The notes under the pieces were generated by a model. That model was not told where the DNA came from, ran no database searches, and was given only the letters and a program-made list of their open reading frames with translations. A program made the position numbers and the translations under genes. Positions 32,532 to 45,410 of a DNA stretch of 64,000 nt are shown here, piece after piece. The stretch comes from Gibbula magus (taxonomy: Eukaryota > Mollusca > Gastropoda > Trochida > Trochidae): the NCBI GenBank assembly GCA_936450465.1, contig OW388302.1, positions 58,530,459-58,594,458 of the forward strand. The letters are read 5' to 3'. How positions within the stretch are numbered: position 1 is the first letter of the stretch; each line of letters begins with the position of its first letter.

Positions 32532-35236
32532 ATAATCATAATAATAATAACTAGGACTGCCGCGGCAGTACTTAGGTCTTCAAGACTTCTGCTTGACCTT
32601 GAACTCCATGTTGGACTCAAGGTTATTCTCCAATTTCTCTGCTTTAAAATGAGCTATCGAACGTGTCTCTATCGTCAGTAGTTTTTTTACAAAAAATCTT
32701 CAAAGGAAGTACCCCTCTGAAATTGGAATAATCGCATATTTATTGACCCCTACATGATGTTTCTCATGATTGAGACAAAATGGTAATTATTTTCATACTG
32801 AGGTACACATAGAAATGTTGTGCTTTAATTTCCACGTAAGTTGATGTAATCATCTTTTAGATTGCATACATGATTAATTTTTCATGTTCTTTTGAATATT
32901 CATTAATATAGTCAAATACGCTCATTTTCGGACCCTTAGACGACATTTGTGATGTTTGAAGCTTAACTATCAACTTTTTGATGAAAGAGTGCAACAGAAA
33001 AGTTGTTCCTCTTGAAATTGTACATACGCAGGTGGAAGTAAAAGTTCAATAGGTTAATTAGTTAAGCAGTTATTATTATTTCAACTTTGCTGAAAATGGC
33101 GATTTTCTAAAAACGACAATCTCATACGAATTGTCGCATGTAAACTATTACAGATACGTGCTTGAAAATTATTGTCCTTAATAATTGATGTTTCCACTTC
33201 AAATGACTTATTCAACATCCTCCTATCTTCTGTGTTTTTTTAGCAATAATTATTGAAAGGATATACCCCTCGAAAATGCTGAAAATAACAAAATTTTACT
33301 TTTTTGTGAATATGTCCAAATTGTGCTCAAACCATCAATTTTTATATGATGATGATGTGTAATGGAATTGTTAAACTAGTAATTGGAAAGAGAAGGCAAT
33401 AAGTACCTTTGACATAACTTCGTTCGTTACAGAGGTATGTCCCTTTAAAGTCAAAGGCCGAAAATCCCCTTTTCAAAAAGTTCAATTTTTAAATTGCTGT
33501 GCCTCTGAAACTGTTTGAGATAGAGCTGAGGTTGATAGATTCATGTGAACAGCAGTCCTTCAGCTTTCGAATGAGCTACACTATGTGTCTGTATGTATTG
33601 CCGTTATTTAGAAGAAGATTTTTGAAGACGCGTACCCTCAAAACGGCGAAAGTTCACCAAATTTTCAGTTTTTTCGAAATAGCAAAAAATCTATTATTAC
33701 GGCCGAAAACCGCTATAGGCCTATTCGATGGGGAATGTTGTTGCCCACATTTTGGTGAAAGTTTTATGAAAATATCTTGATTAGTTTTCGAGCTATTGAA
33801 GTTTGAAGTTTTGACTTCAAGGGCAGATAACTCACGATAGAGGTCGAAAATCGAAAATCGGGCTTCGAGGTGCACAACTTCAGGTCACAGGCTATCACCC
33901 CTGGAAATTTTGTAAAATTCGGCCCAGTCGTTAATTCTGGACACGATCCACAAGAAAGGTACAAATAATAATAATAATAACTAGGATTGACGCGTCAATA
34001 CTTAGGTCTTCAAGACTTCTGCTTGACCTTGAACTCCATGTTTGACCCTCGGTTATTCACCAGTTTCTCTTCTTTAAAATGAGCTATCAAACATGTCTCT
34101 ATCTTCAGTAGTTTTTTTTAAAAAAATCTCCAAAGACAATAACCCTCTGAAACCCTCACTCATTAATGGACCCCTACATGATCTAAAAGTTACATTTTTA
34201 AAATGCTGTAACATGGACAGGTTTTGATCTAGAGCTGAGGTTGATAGATTCATATAAAGAACATTCTTTCAGCTACCAAATGAGCTAATGTATGAGTCTC
34301 TATGTATTGCCAATCTCGAGAAGAAGATTTTTGAAGAAGTGTACCCTCAAAACCCGAAACGTCGAGAAATTTACAGTTTTTCTAAAATAGCTTAAAATCT
34401 ATTACTACGGCCGAAATTCGCTTTGACATCATTCGATTAAACAGGTTGTTGCCTACATTTTGGTGGTAGTTTTGTGCAATTATCTTGATAAGTTTTCGAG
34501 ATATTGCAATTTAAAGTTTTTTCACGTTTTGAGTTACCTCCCCTTTTAGAGGCCGAAAAATAAAAATCGGATTACGTACGCCACAAGCTTATACCTAGGC
34601 ACATTACTTCTACCCATTTCATTGATGTAGGTGTAGTTAATTTTGTTCTAAACGAGACACTAACAGAGTAAGGTCGCTGAAAATTCATTGCCCAGAAATC
34701 TGCATTTTCAAAAAGGTCATTTTTCAAAATGCTGTAACCCGGAAACGGTTTGATCTAGAGGTGAGGTTGATAGATTCATATAAACAGCAGTATTTCAGCT
34801 TCCAAATGAGCTATTGTATGAGTTTCTATGTATTGCCGATCTGGAGAAGAAGATTGTTGAAGACGTGAACCCTCAAACTGCAAAAAATTCAAAAAAATGC
34901 AGTTTTTTCAAAATAGCAAAAAATCTATTATTACGGCCGAAATTCGCTACGACATCATTCGATGCTACAAGTTATCGCCTACATGTTGGTGCAATTTTTT
35001 TGTAAATAAGTTAATAAGTTTTCGAGATATTGCAATTTGAATTTTTTTCAGGTTTTGAGTTACCGCCCCTTTTAGAGGCCGAAAATCAAAAATCGGGCTC
35101 CGTATGGCACGAGTTTACACCTATGCCCATCAATTGTGCCAGTTTCATTGATATTGGTGAAGCCAATTTTGCTGTACACGCGACACAAAAAAAGTACAAA
35201 TAATAATAAGGAAAAAAAAATCAGGATAAAAACAAT

Positions 35237-35265
35237 AGGTCTTCAGACTTTCGTCTTGAAGACCT
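35237..35265. repeat. AGGTCTTC / GAAGACCT hairpin
   Basis: AGGTCTTCAGAC...GTCTTGAAGACCT, a short palindrome at the junction of array units 2 and 3. Two more follow at about 36524-36552 and 36581-36610, spaced 57 bp. Confidence 0.7.
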
Positions 35266-36523
35266 AACTAGGATTGACGCGTCAATACTTAGGTCTTCAA
35301 GACTTCTGCTTGACCTTGAACTCCATGTTGGACTCTCGATTATTCACCAGTTTCTATGCTTTAAAATGAGCTATCAAACATGTCTCTATCTTTAATAGTT
35401 ATTTTACAAAAAGTCTCCAAAGACAATAACCCTTTGAAACCCTCACTCATTAATGGACCCATACATGATGTAAAAGTTACATTTTTTAAATTCTGTAACA
35501 TGGAAAAGTTTTCATCTAGAGATGAGGTTGATAGGTTCATATAAAGAACATTCTTTCAGCTACCAAATGAGCTAATGTATGAGTCTCTATGTATTGCCAA
35601 TCTCGAGAAGAAGATTTTTGAAGAAGTGTACCTTCAAAACCCGAAAAGTCAACAAATTTACAGTTTTTCTAAAATAGCGAAAAATCTATTATTACGGCCG
35701 AAATTCGCTATGACATCATTCGATGAAACAAGTTGTCGCCTACATTTTGGTGGTAGTTTTGTGCAATTATCTTGATAAGTTTTCGAGATATTGCAATTTG
35801 AAATTTTTTCACGTTTTGAGTTACCTCCCCTTTTAGAGGCCGAAAATTAAAAATCGGATTTCGTACGCCACAAGCTTATACCTAGGCCCATTACTTCTAT
35901 CAATTTCATTGATGTAGGTGTAGTCAATTTCGTTGTAAACGAGACACAAACAGAGTTAGGTCTCTGCAAATTCATTGCCCAGAAATCTGCATTTTCAAAA
36001 AGGTCATTATTCAAAATGCTGTGACCAGAAAACGGTTTGATCTAGAGCCGAGGTTGATAGATTCATATAAACAGCAGTATTTCAGCTTTCAAATGGGCTA
36101 TTGTATGAGTTTCTATGTATTGCCGATCTGGAGAAGAAGATTGTTGAAGACGTGAACCCTCAAACTGCAAAAAATTCAAAAAAATGCAGTTTTTTCAAAA
36201 TAGCAAAAAATCTATTATTACGGCCGAAATTCGCTATGACATCATTCGATGAAACAAGTTGTCGCCTACGTTTTGGTGCAATTTGTTTGCAAATAAGTTA
36301 ATAAGTTTTCGAGATATTGCAATTTGAATTGTTTTGACGTTTTGAGTTACCTCCCCTTTTAGAGGGCGAAAATCAAAAATCGGGCTTCGTACGCCACGAG
36401 CTTACACCTATGCCCATCAATTGTGCTAGTTTCATTGATATCGGTGCAGTCAATTTTGCTGTACACGGCGCACAAGAAAAGTACAAATAATAATAAAAAA
36501 GGAAAAAATCAGGATAAGAACAA

Positions 36524-36610
36524 TAGGTCTTCCAGACGTAGTCTTGAAGACCTAATAAGGAAAACTCGGATAAAAACAATAGGTCTTCATGACATACGTC
36601 TTGAAGACCT
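36524..36610. repeat. Two AGGTCTTC / GAAGACCT hairpins at the array end
   Basis: AATAGGTCTTCCAGACGTAG then TCTTGAAGACCTAATAA, and 57 bp later AATAGGTCTTCATGACATAC then GTCTTGAAGACCTAATAA. Together with 35237-35265 they mark the ends of the 1287-bp units. Confidence 0.7.
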
Positions 36611-36620
36611 AATAATAGTG

Positions 36621-37653
36621 CATATTTATAAAGCGCACATATCCACGCTCGAAAGCATGCTCAAGGCGCTAATATAAGGCGTGAATATAAATGTGAACTT
36701 GTGAATATCATCTTGAAATCTTTGATTTGGAATAAAAACAAATGATATTTATCGAGATATGAAATACCAAGCGAGTATGTCCTTTACTAACACTAGTATT
36801 AGCCCATCAACGCGGAAACTCAGAGCGGAAACATGTCAACAAGTGGCAGAGGTTTTGTGTTACATTTGTTATCTTATCAAATTATGTTCATGCATTTTTA
36901 AAGCGGCATATGTCGCGTAGGTAAACGGAAGGACACACACGATGTCTATAGAGTCGCATTTGGAGACACCACTTCCTAGAAAATCAACATGTTTGATGAC
37001 GGAACCACACTATTTTCAAGTCAACACAGTGCTTGCTACATGTATATGTATTTATTTTCACCTCTAACATTTAGAAATAAATATACACAATCGAACCATG
37101 CATGTTTGCCATTCTTTTCCATTTTCTTACACTTAAGTACATTTAAGTACACTAACAATTGTCAAGTTCACTCAATGTTTTCCTGATCATCATGTTATTA
37201 TAAGCTGTAAGCAGATGGGGAATATACCTTCATCTCGTGATTTATTAATTCATTCGCTATAGCATTCGCCTTGATCCAGATCCAGATCCAGTTCCAGCCC
37301 GCGCTGCAATACTTCTCGAAAGTGTTCAAACGCACCGAATGTATAGTTAAATGCTTGATCACTGCTGCTTGACAAAAATACGGACTCACTCGGATAATGA
37401 AGTTTTGCTGTGTGACAACAAATCAGGATGGGAGATAAATTGGCTGATAAGCAACTGAAAAGAAAAACTTCTCTGATGCCGGTTCTCTATTGCCTCAAAG
37501 AAAGACTTGGCTGTTTGTTTCTTCAACACGCTCTTAGACCCCTCGCCAATATAAGCCGGCATACACATACATCATTCAGAGATATTGCAAACATGTCGGT
37601 AGTTTACTTGGAGATTTGTCTTTTATGACGTTGATAGAGAGACCAAATGCTCT
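36621..37653. other. No supported gene
   Basis: AT-rich. A short ATCCAGATCCAGATCCAGTT tandem lies at 37275-37294. Candidate frames at 36989-37186 and 37386-37568 have no recognisable content. Confidence 0.5.
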
Positions 37654-37936
37654 GAGGTGAGGTGAGGTTTAACGCCGCTTTCAAGATTATTTCACTTATA
37701 TCGCGGCTGCTAGTATTATGGCAGGGAGAAAGCATTGCATTGCGGTGAAACCTGCGAGCATCGGCTGGAACTAGCAAACCATGGGTGGTATTATGCTGAA
37801 AGTCAGTGTAGCATTGCACTCAAACTTACTGCGTGTAGAACAGTTCTCTACTGCAGACAAAGTTGCCGTCGGGATTCGAACCCTGGACCTCTTGATACGA
37901 AGCCGAACGCGCTAATCACTGCGCTATCCCGCCCCC
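37654..37936 (-). mobile_element. tRNA-derived SINE, copy 1
   Basis: On the minus strand: GGGGGCGGGATAGCGCAGTG begins a tRNA-like head with A box (ATAGCGCAGTGATTAGCGC) and B box (GGTTCGAATCC). It continues into a body containing CTGCAGTAGAGAACTGTTCT and ACCACCCATGGTTTGCTAG, and ends GAAAGCGGCGTTAAACCTCA with CACCT repeats. Compared with copies at 58841 and 60940 it lacks the AGCCACATGGCGTTGCGGG segment of the body. No convincing target duplication was seen. Confidence 0.9.
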
Positions 37937-38069
37937 TCTCAAAATGAAGTTTAGGCTTCGAGCCATTGTAGAAATAGCTTGACGACTACTTACTGAAAAG
38001 GCAATAAATATCTACTGTTACCCCTTATTTTACCTTTCTTGATCTTTAGTTTATGTGTATTATTTAAAG
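37937..38069. other. No supported gene
   Basis: Short spacer between the SINE and the trinucleotide array. Confidence 0.5.
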
Positions 38070-38153
38070 GGGATGGTTATTGTGATGATGATGGTTATGA
38101 TTGTGACGGTTATGATGATGATAACGGTGATTATGATGATGATGATTATTATT

Positions 38154-38189
<36 letters not shown>

Positions 38190-38383
38190 ATGATGATGAT
38201 TGTGATGAGGAAGATGATGATGATTATTATTATGATGATGATGGTGATGGTTATGATGGTGATGATGGTTTTGATGATGATTATTATTATTATGATGATG
38301 ATGATAGTTATGATGATGGTGATGGTTATGATGATGACGATGGTTATGATGGTGATGATGGTTATGATGGTGACAGTGATGAA
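38070..38383. repeat. GAT/TGA-rich trinucleotide array
   Basis: About 310 bp composed of GATGAT with interspersed GGT, TAT and TGT triplets. It is open in several frames on both strands (poly-Asp, poly-Met/Val, poly-Ile), which is expected of a trinucleotide repeat. I do not call the poly-Asp frame (38039-38389) a gene. Confidence 0.9.
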
Positions 38384-38730
38384 CGTTAAAACGAACGTTG
38401 AAGAAGTGCTATGCACCGTATCATACCAATCCATAATCGCAACACAGAACACGAGTAAATACAACTCTGAGGCATATTGTTTTATATCAAGGACAATTAT
38501 TGGAGGAAGAACACAAACATAGCAGCTGTCATCTGAGGCATTTCATGAATTACAACAAATCAAGGAAGGCTAATAGCGATTTCTAGACTTCCGTCAGCTA
38601 ATAATTACTGTTTGTTCAATTTGACGATTGTTTGTAATATTCTGCGAAGGTCAGCGATATTTGCTCATATCTGGACTTCATAACTTGGTGATAACACCCC
38701 AGTCCCAACAAACGTCACGTCATAGCCTTG

Positions 38731-38796
38731 ACTCCGTCGTTCAACACTGCTTCTCTGTTGCGTCCAGTCTTGATTACTGCGCAAACTTGAGAAGGC
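38731..38796 (+). pseudogene. Possible LINE RT fragment (SLDYC motif)
   Basis: One frame reads DSVVQHCFSVASSLDYCANL, resembling the ALV.SRLDYCN.LL block that follows the palm domain in many non-LTR RTs. The match is short and no neighbouring motif was confirmed. Confidence 0.3.
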
Positions 38797-40886
38797 ACTA
38801 AACAAAACAGCCTATAACAGCGAGCAAACCCGGCATATTGACGGTAAACAGTTGACTGATGGTATGTAAGGCTAGTATCAGTGGGCAGCGGTCAGCGTGT
38901 GATCGTGTGGAGTGACCTAGAAAAATTAATAAGTTTGATCAACTTATAAATACACAGATTTTGCATGAGCGATGGACCCTGCGTGGAGCACCCTGTATCA
39001 GCACGGAGGGCAAGATGGCGGGTATCATCCCTTTGTAAAGGGCAACATTCCACATCAAGACCCAACTTGATGTTGGAACGTTAGGTGACGCTATATGATA
39101 AACATAGTGTAATATGAAACATCCATTTACTATGTATTTGTTTCAGATTCCAAACTCTGCTGGTGTACAGCAAAAGAAGAATTTTAATCGTATGTAAAAT
39201 ATATGAAGAATTGTTTAATTAAGTTTTCTCAGTTCCTGAATTCACACCCGCTTAATGACTAAAATGAAAACTGTAAAACTAAACATGCCAACATTACGAC
39301 TCCTATACTTGTTGTCTGAACCCTGAACTCTGAACTCTGAACTCGTTGAGAATTATTTTCATGTAACTATACTCCGACGAAAACAAAAACCAATACGTAC
39401 ACGGCAAAAAAATGGAAATGGTTCCGGATATGACGTCATGGTTTGCCACGCGCAGCAAACAATGGTGTGACATTCGCAAACGTTAACAAGTATATGTCAT
39501 GTCCAACCCCACACTCCTCACAGCGCCGAGTGTACACGCCAGTGATGTATTTACCTACAGGCGATTCCTCCAAACAACTTCACGCAGCGATCAGCGGAAG
39601 TTAGGAGTAAACACTGTTTTATATATTATTTATAGACTTATGTTGGTATACACTCAGTGAATAGAGTCAATTGATATAATAATATAATATATTAATAATA
39701 TATTAATTAATTAGATAATCGCTTTGGAAGTCAGAACATTTCCGTGAATGTTAATATGTATACTGGGAGATTGTGAAGATACTGGAACCATTTCATGATA
39801 TATTTGTATTACTGTCATTATTCAGTGTGTGTTTGTGATCAAATTCATTGCAGTATCAATATGAAATAGTGGAGAACAAACATTATGACGATTTTTAAAT
39901 GATAAGTTTATTATAAAAAAAAATGGTTCATCAATAAACAATTTTTGAATAACACATTGTTATTGTACATTTTTTACATTATAAATTCACACTTTAAACT
40001 AAAACAATATGTTTCCAGATGGTAGTCGATATATTCTCAATAAACAGAGCATACTAATTAATTGTATAAACATGTAGGGATGTCCTTGTTTAATTCAGTT
40101 CTTGTGACCACTTCATTTGTATTTAACATTTTAAAAGAGCTTACAGAGAAAATAATTATTTTCAGAAAATTAAATTCAAAAAGATATTGTATTCACTCCG
40201 TTCGAGCGTCCGTCCCGAAATCATTTTCCCCTTTGACAAGGACACGCAACTTGCCCTCTCGTTCTCGGACCAGAACTTAATTTGAAACAATTGTAAATGG
40301 TTTTTTTCTTCTATTTTGTATTTTCAATTTCTTCGCATTTTTATTTTCCCCGTTTCCATGGAAATGCATTTTTCTCACAAATTTTCCGCAGCCTAACTCC
40401 AAAAACTGTAGCTCAATCGACCTAGGTATGTTGAACAATCATCAACTGTAGGAAATGGATGGAAACAAATGTTGTTGAAAAAGTTTCTCTGCATAGGGTG
40501 TTATAGTGTAGTACGTGTATTATGATAAAGGAAACTGATGCACAAACATTTTGTAAAGCAACTGTCTTCACAGATACTATGTTAGAGAAGTGCATTCTTC
40601 ACGAGTCAAGGACAGTGATGGAAACAAATATTGTAAAACAATTTTCATTACTGATGCTATTATAGTGTATTGATTACGAGCATTGATACTACAGATGTTT
40701 GCTGTATATTGATGCTTATTCATTACTTGTCAAGGGAGGAATTTGATACACTTATCATAAAAGAAACATCAGTTGTCACCCATATACATGTATATTCACA
40801 CAACTACATAGACACATATGCTGTATAAACAATTGAACTAGTGGAGGTTGTTCAATTGTAAACATACCAACCTGCAAATTAAACCT
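38797..40886. other. No supported gene
   Basis: Mixed composition; 38840-39060 and 39400-39600 are somewhat richer in CpG. A GAACTCTGAACTCTGAACTC triple repeat lies at about 39325-39344. No exon was supported. Confidence 0.45.
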
Positions 40887-41110
40887 TTAAAGGGGATGTA
40901 GCACGTTTTTGCCAAATTTATTTTTCAAATTTCCCATTTATAATGATAGTTTATGTCAAAAAACGATTCCCATGGCTTTACCGAAACATGTACACTCATT
41001 TTAAACTTTATTTTCCGAAGAGAGAAGGATGTTTTACTATTGCTGAAATTATTTTTCAAATAAATTTCATCAACTTACTTGAGCGAAAATACGTGCTACT
41101 GCCCCTTTAA
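40887..41110. mobile_element. TTAA-flanked MITE, copy D (internally deleted)
   Basis: Only 224 bp: TTAAAGGGGATGTAGCACGT to ACGTGCTACTGCCCCTTTAA, TTAA at both edges. About 135 bp of the family interior is missing between TTTATGTCA and AAAAACGATTCC, so the GTAAAACATC and GGCCATTTTATT blocks are gone. Confidence 0.8.
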
Positions 41111-41332
41111 AAGATAACATTTGATAACACTCTTCTTTTACATATTAATAAATGTAACCAATATTGGTCATCAATTGTGTATTTTTACAACTCAACGCAA
41201 TTGATTAAGCTATTCGGGAATGTGACAGTATATCTGAGAAACCTTTCATAAAGTTGCAATAATTACGATTAAAAAGACGGGAATATCACAGTGTGGTATT
41301 GTTCCCTTGATGTCCACTATAAGGTCATTATT
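41111..41332. other. No supported gene
   Basis: AT-rich spacer after MITE copy D. Confidence 0.5.
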
Positions 41333-41425
41333 GTGGACACAGTGCGAAGCAAGGCACTGGACTCAAACACGATGACAATTGCCTCTTCGCGAGTTCGATT
41401 ACATTCCTGCAATCCATCATAGCAG
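41333..41425 (+). repeat. Possible old tRNA-derived SINE head
   Basis: GAAGCAAGGCACTGGACTCA about 45 bp before CGCGAGTTCGATTACATTCC resembles a decayed tRNA A-box region and B box (GAGTTCGATT). It is unlike the GGGGGCGGGATAGC SINE family here. The match is short. Confidence 0.25.
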
Positions 41426-43540
41426 AATGTCACAACTGTAAAGTTCTTGTTCAACAAAGGCTTTTTCTTGATAATCAAAATGAGGTAATTGATTTATTAG
41501 GCTTAATAAATGGTCCTTATATAAATGAATTATAAAATAAAAAATATTGTTGAGAAATGTTCATTACATGTAAACATTTCAATTTGATTATTTACGTATC
41601 GTCCTATGATAAAAATCGACCCAAGACAATCATAGATATGAATAAAGAATTGGATTGTCCTTCTCCGGTCGTCTTATATTAGAAATTAAAAGATAAATAA
41701 ATGTTCATATTCGAAATGTTTTCATAGCTTTGATTGTCTATTGCACAATCGCTATGGCAACGCGCGTTCTAATGTATCTTCCAGTGCCAACAGTGCTGCG
41801 CGTTTCTCTTGTCACTCTTCGTTGTTTGTGACGAAGGTAAAAGCATGTTTAAAATGTGTTTAAAATATACATTTGATAAAAATGTTCTTATACAGGTATG
41901 TCGCGTGTTTCACCCCAAAATGCCTTGTTTGGAAAACAGTTATTTCCATTCCCGATACCTATTGGGGTAAACTATCTAAATCAGTTGATAAAAGAGAAAT
42001 GACAAAAATCATTTTATTTTTTTATTTCGGTAGGATCTTTTATTTTTTGCTGAGAGGGAAAGCCCTCAATACCGCCGTGGTTAAGCTCATGGCTGAAACC
42101 TGCGGTCTTCTGCTAGTACTATCAAACCATTTTTTAAAGTCTGGGCTCCATGTGTCGTAACATTTAAACCAATGTTTATCGAGCTTGCTCAGCAATCTAA
42201 AAAATATCAAAGGCACTACTTAAGTAATACACAAGCAATGTTTCAAGATACAATGAATTGTTACCAGTTAACTTCAGGAAACAGACCACACCCTGAGATC
42301 GAGTGTAAATCATAAAAGTATAAAGGACGTTTTTTAGTTCAGCTTCAAAAACGAAATAATTAAGTAAGCTCGGGTTTTCGCCCAGTGTTACTGACAATGA
42401 AACTTGATCATGTCTGAACATGTCCTGCAGAAGTCCTTCAGTTACAGACAGTACCTACAACTCATAAACAGTGTGAATACTAATGCAATGCTCGGAAACC
42501 GTTCAAATTGAATTGAAGTGGACAGTGTCATGCACATCAACTTTCCTTATTCCGCTGCAATATTTGGAAATCATTCACATTGAAATAAAGTGTTCAGTAA
42601 CCAAATGAGGCCATTAATGTTTATCAAATTGTTTGTCTAATACAATCAAAGCGATTGGTTCAAATATCAACACCAAGTTTTAAGCATAAAACAAGATTTT
42701 GTTGAAGATGAAACAATGAACATTACAATGCTAGCAAATACTAAGACTTGAAATCAATAGAATATCATAACAATTTCTGTTTAGCGGTGATCCAAATGAG
42801 GTCAATATTGTTTGAACAGAACGAGTTATCTCCAATGTGATGAATGTCAAGGATACTTTATCAAAGTGTGATTTTGTTCATGTGATGTCGACGGCGTGTG
42901 AACGTTGTAAGGAGATTACCCAGCATATCTAATGGAGTTGTGTTTATCAGTTGGTCAACACTCCCTCGCACCTTGAACAACTCACATTTGTACTTTGGTG
43001 AATGCAAACGAGAGGATTTAGGATTGGCGCTCGGATATTAACTTAAAAGGCAACATTTGAAACAGATATGCCATCTGCATTTTGATGACTACAACCTCTG
43101 GATTGGAGATTTATTGAAGAATATTTAACTTAAAAGAGGGAAACTCAAAGTGTTTGAAATTATTAAATAATCTATTTTAGAGCTAATGGAAATGTATATT
43201 CACAATCAAAATGTTCAAAGTTGTTGAAACCAGGTGCTATAGAAAGTAAGATTAATAAAATTGATTTGATCAATGTATCCTGTACTTTCACAAATATAAA
43301 CAAAGTGTTTCAGAGAAGCTTAATTGCGTAAAGGGAAACGAATTCGAAATAGCTAATCCGCTGTGTAGACTATAAATATAAAACAACACGAACATTGACA
43401 AAGTGCCATGTGTACATCAACTAAAACAACACGTGGTTTGGGGGAAAAACGTGGAAAGGTTCGCATTGTTAGAACTATTTAAGAGAAAGGAGAAAGAACC
43501 GACGAAGTTTTAAAACACGATTTCAGCTTTCTGGGCCGTG
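41426..43540. other. No supported gene
   Basis: AT-rich. Two similar segments at about 42485-42530 and 42555-42600 (ATGCTCGGAAACCGTTCAAATTG / ATATTTGGAAATCATTCACATTG followed by AATGAAGTG-like sequence) form a short direct repeat of period about 73 bp. Confidence 0.45.
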
Positions 43541-43727
43541 TACAAGGGAGGTTTCAAAGTAATCGCTCAATTAGCGATTACTTTTAAACCACTCTTGAAC
43601 GCGATTGCTCAATGTAGCGCTACGTAGCAAAGAGAGCGAACTTTGAGGTTTTGCACTGCGTCGTTCAGGAGAGAATGAGCGCTACTTTAGCGCTACTTGA
43701 GCAATCAATGAGAGATGTTATGGCACG
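43541..43727. repeat. GCGCTAC hairpin element, copy 2
   Basis: Diverged copy of 17249-17446: shared CTCTTGAACGCGATTGCTCA, ATGTAGCGCTACGTAGCAA, GTCGTTCA.GAGAGAATGAGC and GCGCTAC...GAGCAATCAATGAG. The inner stem is shortened (GCGCTACTTGAGCAATC). Confidence 0.65.
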
Positions 43728-45410
43728 GAACCCAGATCTGGGTCCTTGTTTTCGAAAAGTTCGTAACCTTAGGAATTCATGACGATGATCACAGCCCACG
43801 TCTTGAAAATTGACTGAAGAAGATTGTAGGACTATACACGTTTCGGGAATAGCCAACCTGGGGCTCCTCGCACAAAACAAGCTTAAAGATAATAGAACCT
43901 CTCAGTTTTGTCCGATGTTAATTCGTTTATTCATATAGACAATACTTTCAAGTAAACAAAAGAGAGTAACCATGGTGCCACCCTTGAACATCGCAGTAAG
44001 GCTACCTTAGTTAGTTACGGCTACCTTAGAACTTTGAATAAAGACACAGTGGTAAATTAAAAACAACAACAACAATATAGTACATTAGATACGTTTTGAG
44101 AGGACACAACTTTGCGGATTAACACCATCAATTTATATTGGACAACGAAATGTCAGCATCTATAGCGATACCAACCTCTGGGATGACACTCTCTCACTTT
44201 CAGTTTTATATTTTATATTAGAGTCTTGAGTTTAAATAGGGAGAGTAAACCACTCATAAAGAGTAATAAATAACTAGTAAATAAAGTGAAAACCATCATT
44301 CGTACACTTAGACGAGAATGCATTATCAATAGCTAGATGGGCGTATTCATTAAGGACGTATTGTATCTGTAAACATGTCAATATTTGCATAAGCAATATA
44401 CTTTCTTCTAAATGGGAGAAATTAAAAACCGTAAAGCTAAATGTTTTGATATTTTAAATACTGTGTAAAGAAACTTTGAATAGAATCTAAATTTACTTTT
44501 GTTCTTATTGGCGTTATCTAAACAATGACAATATCTTCAAACATGTCATGTCGCTTTTAACTATACCTGCTAGTCGAAACAATGCCTCTGTTGAACTGAA
44601 AAACCTGTACTGGACTCTGATTTGGTTAAGACATGCGCATACTCAAGATCGAAAAGTCTCCAAGAGTCATTTTTCTTTTTTGAAATATGCTTTTTTTGGA
44701 ATGTATCGTCTGATACAAGAGATGTGTCAGTGTTGGGGAGAATGCTTTGATACAAGTCTGGTGTTCGAACCCAAATATGGATCATACCAGACTCCACACA
44801 CGTGAGCGCACTAAGCGAAGAGTTCACAGACCTGTCATACCCCGCGTTCCTCGGCCATAACTTGAGCAGACAGGTCCTTTTTATGAAATCTGAGACTAGG
44901 GTTTGAGGGGGGATGGTGCAGGGAGCGCGGGGTCGTTATACGTTGTTACACAGAGATGGGATTTACAGGGGTATTTTGGGCAAGATTTGGAGGATTTTTG
45001 TAATCATTTATGTATCAAATAATACATACAAAACTTGTATTGGGGAATATTATCATGCTAAAATGTAAAATTGTTTTTGTTTGCAGGGGTTTTCTCCTAT
45101 TAACAGTTTTCTCTATCGTGATCGCTACTATTGGTTGATTATAGCACATTTATTTTAATAGTTGAACTAATGAATGGCATATGAATTTTGAATACTATTT
45201 TCACAATTATTTATTCTAAACCCATTGATGTATCAAATATTACATACACAATTTCTATTGGGGAATACTATCATGCTAAAAAGTATCCTCACCATTATTT
45301 GGTTTAAACAAATGACAAATGACAAATATTACATAACAACTCAAACTTGTGAAAAAACATACAACGTTAACATAAACCTCATGAAACAATCTGGTAGTCC
45401 ATCCCTCCGT
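43728..45410. other. No supported gene
   Basis: AT-rich. Two related segments, GTATCAAATAATACATACAA...TTGGGGAATATTATCATGCT (about 45011-45060) and GTATCAAATATTACATACAC...TTGGGGAATACTATCATGCT (about 45232-45280), make a direct repeat of period about 221 bp. Confidence 0.5.

Larger units (their letters stand above)
32532..36620. repeat. 1.3-kb higher-order tandem array with half-unit subrepeats
   Basis: Three large units are marked by ACTTAGGTCTTCAAGACTTC at about 32571, 34001 and 35288; units 2 and 3 are offset by exactly 1287 bp. Inside, a shorter module marked by TCTATTATTACGGCCGAAA occurs at about 33701, 34409, 34935, 35696 and 36222 (spacings 708, 526, 761, 526). Each module carries GAGGTTGATAGATTCATATA, a GTTTTCGAGATATTGCAATT segment, GAGTTACCTCCCCTTTTAGA and a trailing ACAAATAATAATAATAA. 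Four modules keep a short related plus-strand frame (MYEFLCIADLEKK...IAKNLLLRPKFA), at 34814, 35575 and 36101 and, more diverged, at 33499. I cannot assign it to a known family. Confidence 0.8.

Noticed and set aside
38039..38389. Poly-Asp/Tyr protein of 116 codons
   Set aside because: It is a GAT-rich trinucleotide array, open in several frames on both strands; no start context or splice support.
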